Below, one piece after another: positions 34,699-43,627 of a stretch of DNA of 64,000 bases (the stretch's first letter is position 1; every line of letters begins with the position of its first letter). A program made the position numbers and the translations under genes. The DNA is from an uncultured Bacteroidaceae bacterium. Lineage in GTDB: Bacteria; Bacteroidota; Bacteroidia; Bacteroidales; Bacteroidaceae. Below the pieces are notes generated by a model. That model saw only the letters and a list, made by a program, of their open reading frames with translations. It did no database searches and was not told the DNA's origin. The stretch is from the NCBI GenBank assembly GCA_905234735.1, contig CAJOJA010000006.1, forward strand, positions 1-64,000, in the 5' to 3' direction.

Positions 34699-35640
34699 TC
34701 AGTCTTCTTCGAAAGCCTGGCGTTCGGCCTCAGCGATGATTTCTTCGCGCGACTTGGCCTTCATGCTGATGTCGGAGAAGTCGATGTCGACGTTGTTCTC
34801 GGCAGTGGCCTTGGCCGTCTGCTTCTCTTCAGTGCTGACGGGGGGAACTTCGTCGTATCGCTCCATCTGCAGTTCCTTGGGGGCGGTGATGGCGAGCATG
34901 AACTCGCGGTCTTTGTGAAGCTTCTCCAGAGCCTCTTTGGCAGCCAGTTGCTGGCTCTCCTTCTTCGAGTAGCCGCGTCCGGAACCGCATTCTACGTTGG
35001 CAATGATGACGTGGCTGAGGAAGACAGGACTCGTGTTGCCGTCCTTGTTCTCCATGCTCTCCTCGCACAGGAATTCGATGTTCACGTGGTGGCGCTGTCC
35101 CCACTCCAGGAGCTTGCTCTTGTGATTTACCTCGCTGGCGGCCTTCTCAATGTTTACGAGCTGCTCCATGATTTTTTCCTTCACGAAGCGTACGCAGTGA
35201 CCGTAGCCCCGATCCAGATAGATGGCGCCAATCAGTGCCTCGAACGCATTGCCCGAAACGTAGCTGTTGTGGGTCTGCTTCTTGAAATTGACGATAATGA
35301 GTTTTTCCAGGTTTATCTCTTTGGCCAGTTTGTTCAGTGACTGGCGTCGGACGATGTTGCTGCGTACGTTGGTGAGGAAGCCTTCGGGCTTCTTCGGGAA
35401 ATGCCGGAATACGATGTGGCCGACCACTGCTCCGAGTATGGCGTCGCCCAGAAACTCCAGGCGTTCGTTGTTGACGCGCTTGCCTTCCTCCTTGATGGCC
35501 ATCGAGCGATGGCGCAGGGCGGCTTTGTAGGGACGGATGTCGCGGGGGTAGAAGCCCAGGATGTGGTACAAGGAAGAATAAAGCTCCCTATCCCGAAGGA
35601 AGGGGAGCCTTATGCGTGTGATAAGATCGAAGAAATCCAT
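34699..35640 (-). CDS. rnc: Ribonuclease III
   Basis: 313 residues. RNase III domain with the signature NERLEFLGDAILG (about residues 58-70) and the second acidic site VSGNAFEALIGAIYLDRGY, followed by a dsRNA-binding domain (about 170-245: SKLLEWGQRHHVNIEF...GRGYSKKESQQLAAKEALEKL). A Glu/Lys-rich C-terminal tail of about 65 residues is longer than in E. coli. It processes rRNA and double-stranded RNA. It is also the host enzyme expected to cut the crRNA:tracrRNA duplex in type II CRISPR, so it is relevant to the locus at 54-60 kb, although some II-C systems do without it. Last gene of acpP-fabF-rnc. Confidence 0.96.
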   Translation of the reverse strand: MDFFDLITRIRLPFLRDRELYSSLYHILGFYPRDIRPYKAALRHRSMAIKEEGKRVNNERLEFLGDAILGAVVGHIVFRHFPKKPEGFLTNVRSNIVRRQSLNKLAKEINLEKLIIVNFKKQTHNSYVSGNAFEALIGAIYLDRGYGHCVRFVKEKIMEQLVNIEKAASEVNHKSKLLEWGQRHHVNIEFLCEESMENKDGNTSPVFLSHVIIANVECGSGRGYSKKESQQLAAKEALEKLHKDREFMLAITAPKELQMERYDEVPPVSTEEKQTAKATAENNVDIDFSDISMKAKSREEIIAEAERQAFEED

Positions 35641-35665
35641 GGGGTCTCTAAGGTCTTCGTGGATG

Positions 35666-36931
35666 TTAGGCCTTGTACTTCTTGAAGATGGCGCAGGCGT
35701 TGTGGCCGCCGAAACCGAAGGTGTTGCTCAGGGCGGCGCGAACGGTGCGCTGCTGGGCCTTGTTGAACGTGAAGTTCAGACGGTAGTCGATTTCGGGGTC
35801 TTCGTCGCCCTCCTCGTGGTTGATGGTGGGGGGCACGATGTCGTTCTCGACACTCAGAACGCTGAACATGGCCTCAACGGCTCCGGCGGCACCCAGCAGG
35901 TGGCCGGTCATGGACTTCGTAGAGCTGATGTTCAGCTCATAGGCGTGTTCGCCGAAGACGTCCTTGATGGCTTTCACCTCGGATATATCGCCTACGGGGG
36001 TGCTGGTGCCGTGAACATTGATGTAGTCAATCTCCTCGGGCTTCATGCCGGCATCCTCCAGCGCGTTCTTCATTACGAGCTTGGCACCCAGACCTTCGGG
36101 GTGGGAGGCAGTGATGTGGTGTGCGTCGGCGCTCATGCCGCATCCGGCCACTTCAGCATAGATGTGTGCACCACGGGCCTTGGCGTGCTCCAGCTCCTCG
36201 AGGATGAGGATGGCGCTGCCCTCGGCCATGATGAAGCCGTCGCGGCTGGCGCTGAAGGGGCGGCTGGCCTTCTGAGGCTCGTCGTTACGGGTCGAGAGTG
36301 CGTGCATGGCGTTGAAACCGCCCACGCCACCGGGATAGATGGCAGCCTCGCTACCGCCTGTCAGCATGACCTCGGCCTTGCCCAGACGAATCAGGTTGAA
36401 GGCATCGGCCAGCGCGTTGGTTGAGCTGGCGCAGGCGCTGGAGGTGATGTAGTTGGGGCCGTGCATGCCGTATTTCATGCTGATCTGTCCGGCTGCGATG
36501 TCGGCAATCATCTTGGGGATGAAGAAGGGGCTGTACTTCGGGCCCAGCGTCTCGCGGGTGCGTTCGTAGTTCCACTCTTCCTCCTCAAACGTCTTCATAC
36601 CACCGATGCCCACACCCAGCACTACGCCTATGCGATTCAGGTCGGTCTGCTCCAGGTCGAGTCCGCTGTTCTCTACAGCCATCGTGGCGGCAGCCATCGC
36701 GAACTGGCAGTAGGGGTCCATCTTGCGGGCCTCCTTGCGGTCGATGAACTGCGAGGGGTCGAAGTCCTTGACCTCGCAGGCGAAGGTGGTCTTGAAGTTG
36801 GTGGTATCGAAATGGGTAATGGGTGCAGCACCGCTCACACCGGCCACAATGTTCTTCCAAGTCTCCTCGGCAGTGTTGCCCAATGGTGTAACGGCACCGA
36901 TACCGGTTACTACAACTCTTTTAAGTTCCAT
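35666..36931 (-). CDS. fabF: 3-oxoacyl-[acyl-carrier-protein] synthase II
   Basis: 421 residues, KAS II condensing enzyme of type II fatty-acid synthesis. Catalytic triad is visible: Cys in ITSSACASSTNALADA, His in NVHGTSTPVGD, His in SMTGHLLGAAG; N-terminal RVVVTGIGAVTPLG and C-terminal NTFGFGGHNACAIF are typical. Normal length. It sits between acpP and rnc in the order common in Bacteroidetes. The 133-nt gap to acpP contains two opposed short-repeat arms. Confidence 0.97.
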   Translation of the reverse strand: MELKRVVVTGIGAVTPLGNTAEETWKNIVAGVSGAAPITHFDTTNFKTTFACEVKDFDPSQFIDRKEARKMDPYCQFAMAAATMAVENSGLDLEQTDLNRIGVVLGVGIGGMKTFEEEEWNYERTRETLGPKYSPFFIPKMIADIAAGQISMKYGMHGPNYITSSACASSTNALADAFNLIRLGKAEVMLTGGSEAAIYPGGVGGFNAMHALSTRNDEPQKASRPFSASRDGFIMAEGSAILILEELEHAKARGAHIYAEVAGCGMSADAHHITASHPEGLGAKLVMKNALEDAGMKPEEIDYINVHGTSTPVGDISEVKAIKDVFGEHAYELNISSTKSMTGHLLGAAGAVEAMFSVLSVENDIVPPTINHEEGDEDPEIDYRLNFTFNKAQQRTVRAALSNTFGFGGHNACAIFKKYKA

Positions 36932-36937
36932 AGTGTA

Positions 36938-37058
36938 TAAATTGAAAATTGAAAGTTGAAAGTTGAAAGTTGAAAGTTACTTGTGTCCTCGGCTTCAGGT
37001 CTTGCCCCGAACAAGCCATAAGGCTAACTTTCAATTTTCAACTTTCAACTTTCAACTT
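36938..37058. repeat. Opposed TTGAAAGT repeat arms in the acpP-fabF gap
   Basis: At 36940-36978, ATTGAAAATTGAAAGT continues as three more TTGAAAGT units. After about 46 nt, at 37024-37058, the inverse array (AACTTTCAATTTTCAAC, then two TTTCAAC units) follows. The arms are almost perfectly complementary over about 30 nt, so the acpP-fabF mRNA could form a long stem. Confidence 0.7.
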
Positions 37059-37064
37059 CTTGTT

Positions 37065-37301
37065 TTAGGCCTGAGCCTCTTCGATGAACTTGATAGCGTC
37101 GCCAACGGTTGCAATCTTCTCAGCTGCGTCGTCGGGGATGGTGATGTTGAATGCCTTCTCCAGCTCCATGATGAGCTCTACGGTGTCCAGAGAGTCAGCA
37201 CCCAGGTCCTGAGTGAAGTTTGCGCTCTCTACTACTTCACTTTCGTCTACACCAAGTTTATCAACGATAATAGCCTTTACTTTTGCTTCAATTTCTGCCA
37301 T
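37065..37301 (-). CDS. acpP: Acyl carrier protein
   Basis: 78 residues, acidic four-helix carrier of fatty-acid synthesis. Phosphopantetheine attachment Ser37 in [12 protein letters not shown]; Asp/Glu-rich surface; C-terminal [13 protein letters not shown]. First gene of acpP-fabF-rnc. TAACTTTG (complement of 37356-37363) with CAAA on the plus strand at 37384-37387 gives a well-spaced promoter. Confidence 0.97.
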   Translation of the reverse strand: MAEIEAKVKAIIVDKLGVDESEVVESANFTQDLGADSLDTVELIMELEKAFNITIPDDAAEKIATVGDAIKFIEEAQA

Positions 37302-37355
37302 AATGGTAATAATTAATTGTTATGTTAATAATTTTTTACTGTCTTAAATCGTTTG

Positions 37356-37387
37356 CAAAGTTACGACATCTTTGCATAACTACCAAA
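37356..37387 (-). promoter_or_regulatory. Promoter of acpP-fabF-rnc
   Basis: Minus strand TTTG (complement of 37384-37387), 20 nt, TAACTTTG (complement of 37356-37363). Strong match, about 55 nt before the acpP ATG. Confidence 0.65.
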
Positions 37388-37438
37388 TAATTAGTTAAAA
37401 AATAGCCTTTTTTGCACAAAGAGTATGGTGCTGTGCAA

Positions 37439-38398
37439 TTATTCTCGGCGTAATGGGTAGCTTTCGCGTAGTTTTTCGAACGATTCAGGATGCGCTTTCA
37501 GTACCCGACTGTCTTCCATCGGACTATAACGTAGGCCGGTTCTTTCTTTACAGGCGGTGGGCGCTTGTAAGTTGAAATCAAGTGGATTTCCCATCCATTT
37601 TGCGAGTGCTTCGAGCGACATACGGGTGGCTTTGGCCTTTCCGTCGGCTGAGTATCCGGCGATGTGTGGTGTAGCGATGAAGGCTCGTTTTAGGAGTGCG
37701 GGGTTAATATTAGGTTCGCCTTCCCATGTGTCTATGATGGTCTGACGTACTCGTCCGCCGTCCATTGCCTGTAGCAGAGCCTTTTCGTCCACGACTCCTC
37801 CGCGTGCCGCATTGATGATGAATGGACGTTTCTGCAAGCTGCTCAGGAACTTCTCGTCAACAAGATGATAGGTAGGGTAGGGCCCATCGGTGGTGAGGGG
37901 GGTATGGAGAGAGATAATGTCGCAGTCTTGGAGGTTGTCGTGAAGGTTCAAGAAAGGATCGTTCAGTAGGATGTTTCCAACGTAGGGCTTAATGGCGTTG
38001 TGCACGGCTTTGCCTACATGTCCATAACCTAAGATTCCCATGGTGGCCTCGCGGAGTGTGATGAGTCCTGCCTTCTCGGCCTGCAGTAGACAGTTCCTGA
38101 CGTATTGGGCCACACTGGTGGCATTGCAACCTGGGCAGTTGGTCCATGTGATACCCGTTTTCTCCAGATAGGCGGTGTCCAAATGGTCATAGCCGATGGT
38201 GGCTGTGGCGATGAAGCGCACGCGACTGCCCTCCAGCAACTGGCGATTGCACAGGGTGCGGGTGCGGACAATGAGGGCATCGGCATCTCGCACGTCGTCG
38301 GCATTGATGGCTGCCCCAGGCAGATACACTACCTCGTCGGCCAGGCGTTCTATCTGCCCCCGAATGAAGGGAATCTTATCATCTACGACAACTTTCAT
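37439..38398 (-). CDS. pdxB: Erythronate-4-phosphate dehydrogenase
   Basis: 319 residues, NAD-dependent D-2-hydroxyacid dehydrogenase fold used in the DXP-dependent pyridoxal-phosphate pathway. Starts MKVVVDDKIPFIRG. The PdxB-specific FIATATIGYDHLD and NCPGCNATSVAQYV, NAD motif GILGYGHVGKAV, and catalytic Arg/Glu/His in NAARGGVVDE, DTWEGEPNI and ATPHIAGYS are all seen. Shorter than enterobacterial PdxB at the C-terminus, as is usual in Bacteroidetes, so the dimerisation domain may be reduced. It follows the HAD gene by 12 nt in one operon. Confidence 0.93.
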   Translation of the reverse strand: MKVVVDDKIPFIRGQIERLADEVVYLPGAAINADDVRDADALIVRTRTLCNRQLLEGSRVRFIATATIGYDHLDTAYLEKTGITWTNCPGCNATSVAQYVRNCLLQAEKAGLITLREATMGILGYGHVGKAVHNAIKPYVGNILLNDPFLNLHDNLQDCDIISLHTPLTTDGPYPTYHLVDEKFLSSLQKRPFIINAARGGVVDEKALLQAMDGGRVRQTIIDTWEGEPNINPALLKRAFIATPHIAGYSADGKAKATRMSLEALAKWMGNPLDFNLQAPTACKERTGLRYSPMEDSRVLKAHPESFEKLRESYPLRRE

Positions 38399-38410
38399 TT
38401 TCTCAATCTC

Positions 38411-39031
38411 TCAATTTCTCATTTTCTCAAAGTCCTCAATCACCTCGTCACAGAGTGTCGTTATCGCCTCGCGTGGATTCGTGGTTGCAAGTCCCATCAC
38501 GTATGCTCCGCTGGCCCGGCCGGACTTGAGTCCGTTGATGCTGTCCTCGAACACCACGCACTCCTGGATGGGCACGCCGAACGAAGCTGCCGCCCGCAGA
38601 TAACAGTCGGGTGAAGGCTTGCTTTCCTGGAAGTCCTCGCTGGTCAGTATGTGTTCGAACAGTTCCTTCAGTTCGGGGTGGGCGCGATACACGTTCTCCA
38701 TTTTCGGCTGGTTCGAGCTGGTCACGATGGCCGTGTGTATGCCCTGCTGCCGTAGCTGCTCTACGTATGCGCGCGTTCCTTTTATATATGAGTACTGCAT
38801 CCGGGCTTCAAACTCGTCGAGCCTTCGGGTGATTTCGGTCTGCTTGGCGGGGTCGGTAATCCATGCGTCGAATATCTGCCGCAGTGTCTGTCCCTTGATG
38901 CGCAGCGAAAAGTCGGGCACATCGGGCCGGTACTCCCTGCCCATCTGTCCCCAGAACTCAGAGTACTGTCCTTCGGTGTCCAGCACCACGCCATCCAGGT
39001 CGAACAAGGCTGCCTTGAATGTCATTTTCAT
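38411..39031 (-). CDS. HAD-family phosphatase (beta-phosphoglucomutase-like)
   Basis: 206 residues from the ATG at 39031 (MKMTFKAALFDLDGVVLDTEG). The frame is open 31 codons farther upstream, but that part covers the promoter TAACTTTG (complement of 39053-39060) and cannot be translated. HAD motifs: DLDGVVLDTE with both aspartates, the TSSNQPKM motif II, LTSEDFQESKPSPDCYL with the motif III Lys, and VVFEDSINGLKSGRASG. Cap type and length fit subfamily IA phosphatases/phosphomutases. The substrate is not known. Position before pdxB suggests, but does not show, a sugar-phosphate or vitamin link. Confidence 0.88.
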   Translation of the reverse strand: MKMTFKAALFDLDGVVLDTEGQYSEFWGQMGREYRPDVPDFSLRIKGQTLRQIFDAWITDPAKQTEITRRLDEFEARMQYSYIKGTRAYVEQLRQQGIHTAIVTSSNQPKMENVYRAHPELKELFEHILTSEDFQESKPSPDCYLRAAASFGVPIQECVVFEDSINGLKSGRASGAYVMGLATTNPREAITTLCDEVIEDFEKMRN

Positions 39032-39265
39032 GTTTTTCGCGTTTACGAGTGACAAAGTTACGAAAAACATTCGACATAATCGCAAGCATATTACAAAGTT
39101 GTGTAGAACTCGCCTGAAATACACACACCGTTGCCTTTTTTACTTTTGCCGCCTTGACCGTTTTTCAGTGGCTTCTCGACGGCGTATCACAATATTTCAT
39201 GGTATTTCTCTAAAGAAATGTGTAATTTCTTTATTTGATAGGCTAAAAAATCGAGATTTTTTGAT

Positions 39266-39273
39266 TAATTTTG
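39266..39273 (+). promoter_or_regulatory. -7 element for DUF4254-GT9
   Basis: TAATTTTG; predicted start near 39280, so the GTG at 39278 cannot be the start codon and the ATG at 39299 is favoured. Confidence 0.5.
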
Positions 39274-39298
39274 CAAGGTGAAACCTTATAATATTGTT

Positions 39299-39910
39299 AT
39301 GGATATGATGTTCTCGGAAAAAGCAAATCGGATTTTTGAGGAATCAATAAATCGTTATCATGTTAACGATGATGTTGACTCCGTCATCGTCAATCCCTAC
39401 GAAGATGGCTGCATAGAGCATGACCTGTACCAGAAGAATTGGATTGATACTGTACAATGGCATTTGGAGGACATTATTCGTGACCCGCAAATAAATCCGG
39501 TGGAGGCGCTTGCTCTGAAACGGCGCATAGACCGAAGCAATCAGGAGCGCACAGATTTAGTGGAAGCTATCGACAGTTATTTCTATACCCTCTACCATGC
39601 AGTTGAGGTTCAGCCGACGGCAACGATAAATACGGAAAGTCCAGCTTGGGCTGTGGACCGATTGAGCATTTTGGCCTTGAAAATCTACCATATGCAGGAG
39701 CAGGTAAATCGTAAGGAAGCCTCGGAGGAACACCGCCGAAAGTGTCAGGAGAAATTGGACGTCTTGTTGCAACAGCGCATAGACCTCTCAACTGCCATTG
39801 ATCAATTACTGGCCGACTTCGAGGCTGGTCGCAAGTATATGCGAGTATATAAGCAGATGAAGATGTATAACGACCCTACCACGAATCCCGTACTTTACGG
39901 TAAGAAATGA
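39299..39910 (+). CDS. DUF4254-domain protein in glycan cluster
   Basis: 203 residues from the ATG at 39299; ATGs at 39305 and 39308 are alternatives. Soluble, mostly helical, with conserved-looking patches LYQKNWIDTVQWHLEDIIRD, RIDRSNQERTDLVEAID and TESPAWAVDRLSILALKIYHM. This is the DUF4254 family, a Bacteroidetes protein of unknown function commonly beside lipopolysaccharide glycosyltransferases. Its stop overlaps the GT9 start (ATGA), so the two are coupled. A role in LPS core assembly is inferred only from that coupling. Confidence 0.82.
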   Translation: MDMMFSEKANRIFEESINRYHVNDDVDSVIVNPYEDGCIEHDLYQKNWIDTVQWHLEDIIRDPQINPVEALALKRRIDRSNQERTDLVEAIDSYFYTLYHAVEVQPTATINTESPAWAVDRLSILALKIYHMQEQVNRKEASEEHRRKCQEKLDVLLQQRIDLSTAIDQLLADFEAGRKYMRVYKQMKMYNDPTTNPVLYGKK

Positions 39911-40890
39911 AGAAAAATATCCTGCTGATTCGTTTTTCGGCACTTGGTGATGTGCTGATGACTATTCCTGTTGTCTATGCTTTAGCACACCAATATCCCA
40001 GCGCTCGAATTACTGTAGCGGGTCCCCCTTTGGTTCAGGGTCTTTTTGAGCGTTTACCTGAGAATGTCGACTTCGAGCCAATCAGGGTGCGTGACTATTC
40101 TGGGCTACGGGGAATTTACAGATTATATCGCAGGCTGGCGAACTTGCAGCCGACACACATTTGCGACCTGCACGATGTCTTGCGCACGAAGGTTGTGCGT
40201 CTCTTTTTTTCCCTTTTCTCTCGTCTTCCAATAACGCACATTCGAAAGAGAAGGAGAGACCAGAGACGTTTCCTTTCCCGACAGCCTAAGACCCAACAGC
40301 CGACAGTTTTTACGAAATATGCTGATGCTTTAAGGCGGTTGGGGTTTCCTGTTGATTCCACATTGTTTGTCCCATTCCCGGTTGTGGCTCATAAAGGAGG
40401 TATTGGTATAGCTCCTTTTGCCGCACACAAAGGGAAAGTCTACCCGTTGAAGAAGATGGAGGAAGTTGTCCGATTGCTTGCGGAACGGGGCCAGCGAGTG
40501 TATATCTTCGGCGCAGGAGAGGAGGAAAAAGCGATTGCTGAAAATTGGACACGCTACGACGGTGTAAAGTCCATGATAGGCCAGTTAGGTGGCCTTGCCC
40601 AAGAATTGGATTTTATAGCTCAGTTGGATGTCATGCTGACTATGGATAGCGCGAATATGCATCTGGCGGCTCTCACCTCCACACCTGTTGTCAGCATCTG
40701 GGGGGCCACACATCCCTATGGCGGTTTTATGGGTTGGGGGCAAGACATAAACAATGTGCTGCAACGAGAGGATTTGCCCTGCCGCCCGTGTAGCATGTAC
40801 GGAAAAAAAACCTGTACCCAAGGTGACTATCCCTGCCTCAATGGCATCTCCCCAGAGTCTGTCGTGGAGAGAGTAATGCTTTTTTGTTGA
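39907..40890 (+). CDS. Glycosyltransferase family 9 (heptosyltransferase-like)
   Basis: 327 residues, GT-B fold. N-terminal KNILLIRFSALGDVLMTIPVVY is the GT9 acceptor-side signature; GIAPFAAHKGKVYPLKKMEEV and LTMDSANMHLAALTSTPVVSIWGATHP are the donor-site motifs (the conserved D-S-x-x-M-H-L). Family members add heptose or related sugars to lipid A-core. Coupled to the DUF4254 gene. Two Cys pairs near the C-terminus (CRPCSMYGKKTC) are of unknown meaning. Local base composition is more A/T-rich than in the neighbouring housekeeping genes. Confidence 0.9.
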   Translation: MKKNILLIRFSALGDVLMTIPVVYALAHQYPSARITVAGPPLVQGLFERLPENVDFEPIRVRDYSGLRGIYRLYRRLANLQPTHICDLHDVLRTKVVRLFFSLFSRLPITHIRKRRRDQRRFLSRQPKTQQPTVFTKYADALRRLGFPVDSTLFVPFPVVAHKGGIGIAPFAAHKGKVYPLKKMEEVVRLLAERGQRVYIFGAGEEEKAIAENWTRYDGVKSMIGQLGGLAQELDFIAQLDVMLTMDSANMHLAALTSTPVVSIWGATHPYGGFMGWGQDINNVLQREDLPCRPCSMYGKKTCTQGDYPCLNGISPESVVERVMLFC

Positions 40891-40895
40891 CTACG

Positions 40896-41603
40896 TTATT
40901 TGTGGAACAGCGCGTACTTCACCACATGCCAGACGTGCTTCACCCATATCTCCAACCTTCTGCCGAACTTGCGCTTGCGCCAACTGCCATAGATGCGGTG
41001 TACACCGATGGCATTGGGTTGACGCTTGTATGCTTTGGTGGGCGATAACAGGCTGGTGGGATAGACCGTAAGCTCCTCCAGGTGCTGTTCGCAGTCCTCG
41101 TTCTTGTAGCCCATCTTCTCGGCTACCTCCAGCATGAGCAACGGCGAAATGGTCTGGTCGAGGGTGCCGTCGGGCTTGATGAAGGAGCGACTGTTGTATA
41201 AGTCCAGCATGGCCTTGCAGAAGTAGTTGCCTTTCTCACCCATGAAAAAGGCGGCTTGCAGACCGAAACGCTGCCGCTTCCAGGCATCCTCGTTGAAGGT
41301 GGCGAAGCCGCCGTCAGGTATCAGCTCGTCGAAACGGCGATAAAGGAATATGTCGCTATCCATATAGATGCCCCCCATCTGGTAGACAGCATAGAATCGT
41401 ACGACATCGGCGGCAAAGGCCCACTTCCGCATCTTCAGGGCTTGGCGTACAAACTCACAGTCGATGGCTTCGGCATCCTCGTAAGTCCACCGCTTAATTT
41501 CGTAGTCCGGCAGATGCCGCTTCCATGAGTCCAGACAAACTTTTATCTCGACAGGAAACGGATCGTTGCTGAACCAACACAAGTGTATTATCTTTGGTAT
41601 CAT
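40896..41603 (-). CDS. DXD-type glycosyltransferase (Gly_transf_sug family)
   Basis: 235 residues. N-terminal IPKIIHLCWFSNDPFP and the nucleotide-sugar site AADVVRFYAVYQMGGIYMDSDIFLYR with its DSD (DXD) motif identify the capsule/OCH1-like glycosyltransferase family. Further typical stretch DGTLDQTISPLLML. Probably transfers a hexose to a cell-surface glycan. Convergent with the GT9 gene (5 nt between stops) and divergent from the kinase gene. Promoter TAACTTTG is the complement of 41675-41682. Confidence 0.88.
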   Translation of the reverse strand: MIPKIIHLCWFSNDPFPVEIKVCLDSWKRHLPDYEIKRWTYEDAEAIDCEFVRQALKMRKWAFAADVVRFYAVYQMGGIYMDSDIFLYRRFDELIPDGGFATFNEDAWKRQRFGLQAAFFMGEKGNYFCKAMLDLYNSRSFIKPDGTLDQTISPLLMLEVAEKMGYKNEDCEQHLEELTVYPTSLLSPTKAYKRQPNAIGVHRIYGSWRKRKFGRRLEIWVKHVWHVVKYALFHK

Positions 41604-41674
41604 ATCTTTTGGGGTGGTAACAAATTGTCAACGCTGTTTTGTGTTCCCAGCGCGAAAGTTCCCGTTGTTTGGTG

Positions 41675-41744
41675 CAAAGTTAGCCATTTTTCGATAGAAG
41701 GCAAAAGAACGACGTGTTTTTATGGATTTTTTTTCGTACCTTTG
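41675..41744. promoter_or_regulatory. Divergent promoters between glycosyltransferase and kinase genes
   Basis: Minus strand: CAAA at 41702-41705 (-33) and CAAAGTTA at 41675-41682 (-7, reads TAACTTTG). Plus strand: TACCTTTG at 41737-41744. Confidence 0.55.
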
Positions 41745-41789
41745 ACCATTCATTTATCATTATAATAGCAATTGCCTTTTATTTGGACT

Positions 41790-42542
41790 ATGCAGAAGAG
41801 GTTCTTGAAACTAAATCCCGATTATCAGCATTGTGATACGTTTATTGGCTTGCTTCCAAAACTTTTTGATGAAGAAACGAACGTTATTCACAATGGGCGA
41901 AATACAATTAAGTGTATAAAGTTCGGGGGGCAAACATTTGTTGTCAAACGTTATAAGCGACCTTTCTGGTTCCAACGTGTTATTTATACTTTTTTCCGAA
42001 AGAGTAAGGCGCAGCGCTCTTATGAGAACGCGATGCAGCTGAGGAAACGTGGATTTCTCACACCTCGTGAGGTGGCGTATATGGAGGAGCTACACCTGGG
42101 GCTAATGCAACAAGCCTATTACGTCTGCGAATATACATCGGCACAACCTATCCGTGAACGACTGATTGAGCAGAATCCTTTTGATGAGTCATTGGCTACG
42201 GCTTACGCTCATTTCGTTGCTCAGTTACATGAGGCAGGCGTGTTGCATCGTGACTTGAACCCTACGAACGTCTTGTATCGTAAGCGAGGCGAGGACTACG
42301 ACTTCGAACTCATAGACATCAACCGTATGCACTTCTACGAAAAATCTGTTCCCAAGGTTGAGTGCATGGAGAACTTAACACTTTTTTGGTGGTTCACAGA
42401 TGTCTATCGCTTTATACTATCTAAATATGCCGCATTCCGGGGGTGGACTGAGGCTGACATGGAAAAGGCTGTTAGCGTGAAGAAATGGCATGACAGAGTT
42501 TGGGTGTGTCGTAAGCGAATAATCCATCCATTTCGCAAATGA
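41790..42542 (+). CDS. Lipopolysaccharide kinase (Kdo/WaaP-like)
   Basis: 250 residues from the ATG at 41790; a TTG six codons earlier is possible but weaker. Protein-kinase-like fold: FGGQTFVVKRYKRPFW (ATP Lys), catalytic loop GVLHRDLNPTNVLYR (His-Arg-Asp) and FELIDINRM in place of DFG. This is the KdkA/WaaP/InaA group, which phosphorylates Kdo or heptose in the LPS core. Neighbouring GT9 and GT10 genes support a role in LPS. It has its own promoter and is followed after 41 nt by the GT10 gene. The gene is A/T-rich relative to the window. Confidence 0.85.
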   Translation: MQKRFLKLNPDYQHCDTFIGLLPKLFDEETNVIHNGRNTIKCIKFGGQTFVVKRYKRPFWFQRVIYTFFRKSKAQRSYENAMQLRKRGFLTPREVAYMEELHLGLMQQAYYVCEYTSAQPIRERLIEQNPFDESLATAYAHFVAQLHEAGVLHRDLNPTNVLYRKRGEDYDFELIDINRMHFYEKSVPKVECMENLTLFWWFTDVYRFILSKYAAFRGWTEADMEKAVSVKKWHDRVWVCRKRIIHPFRK

Positions 42543-42583
42543 CCAGTTACAAATCGACACTTATTTAAGGAGAAAGGAAGTCT

Positions 42584-43627
42584 ATGAAAATACGGTTTAT
42601 GCCATATCGTGAGAATCTGGGTACTATCATGTCTCGCCAGATGCCCAATCACCGAATGACCTCACAGGACGGACGCTATGAGTTTTACCTGGGTGATACC
42701 TTGGAAGAAGCCGATTTTTGGGTAGTTCAAGGCAAAGGTATCAGAGGGGTGCAGACTTGTAAGGTAGCTCCAGAGAACACCATTTTACTAACCACTGAAC
42801 CTCGTTCGGTTTTGGTATATCCAGAACGCTACATCAACCAATTTGGCTTGCTTGTCACCTGTCAGGAGCAGACGTGTCATCCCAATATCCTTTTGGGCCC
42901 AGCCATCCTACCTTGGTTCGTAGGTTTCAATGAGCATCCTGACGGGACCTGTAGTTATTCACTTGACTATGATAAGTTGAATCAACCTTCCAATCCGCAG
43001 GATAAGACCAAGCTCCTTTCTGTTATTACGAGTAACAAGGCATTCACTCGTGGCCATTTTGACCGCATTAAGTTTGTAGAAAAACTGAAGGAGCATTATG
43101 GCGACCGAATAGATGTGTATGGACGAGGCTTTCATTCCTTTGACGATAAATGGGATGTGTTGCGCCCCTATAAATATCATATTGCAATTGAGAATTCTTC
43201 ACAGCGTTATTACTGGACGGAAAAGATTAGCGACTGTTTCTTGGCAGAGACTTTCCCTTTTTACCATGGGTGTACGAACCTGTCTGACTATTTTCCCCGA
43301 GATTCCTATGTTCCTATTGACATACATGAACCAGAACGTGCCATTGATACAATAGATAGTGTTATTGGGAGTTCCCGTTTTGAATCTTCGGTAGCTGTCT
43401 TGTCACAATGTAAGCAGCTGGTTTTGGGAAAATATAATATGTTCGAGTTTATTGCCAGACTATGCGACAAGATGGATCCCACAGCTCCCAAGCAGCAGGT
43501 GACAATAGAACCCTGCCGCTCGGGAAAGGAATGGCATAACCTGATAAACTATACGATTAAACGCAACTACTATGAGTTGCGTACTCAGTTGCATTATCTC
43601 TCAGTTGGCAACAAACTCAAGGAATGA
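42584..43627 (+). CDS. Glycosyltransferase family 10 (alpha-1,3-fucosyltransferase-like)
   Basis: 347 residues. The GT10 C-terminal signature is clear: YGRGFHSFDDKWDVLRPYKY, then HIAIENSSQRYYWTEKISDC, FLAETFPFYHG and NLSDYFP. The donor-binding Lys and the Tyr-Trp-Thr-Glu-Lys core are present. Such enzymes in Bacteroidetes fucosylate or modify LPS O-chains or glycoproteins. The N-terminal half is less conserved (LYPERYINQFGLLVTCQEQ). Its 3' end overlaps the convergent CDP-glycerol-type gene by 11 nt. Likely co-transcribed with the LPS kinase gene. Confidence 0.88.
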   Translation: MKIRFMPYRENLGTIMSRQMPNHRMTSQDGRYEFYLGDTLEEADFWVVQGKGIRGVQTCKVAPENTILLTTEPRSVLVYPERYINQFGLLVTCQEQTCHPNILLGPAILPWFVGFNEHPDGTCSYSLDYDKLNQPSNPQDKTKLLSVITSNKAFTRGHFDRIKFVEKLKEHYGDRIDVYGRGFHSFDDKWDVLRPYKYHIAIENSSQRYYWTEKISDCFLAETFPFYHGCTNLSDYFPRDSYVPIDIHEPERAIDTIDSVIGSSRFESSVAVLSQCKQLVLGKYNMFEFIARLCDKMDPTAPKQQVTIEPCRSGKEWHNLINYTIKRNYYELRTQLHYLSVGNKLKE

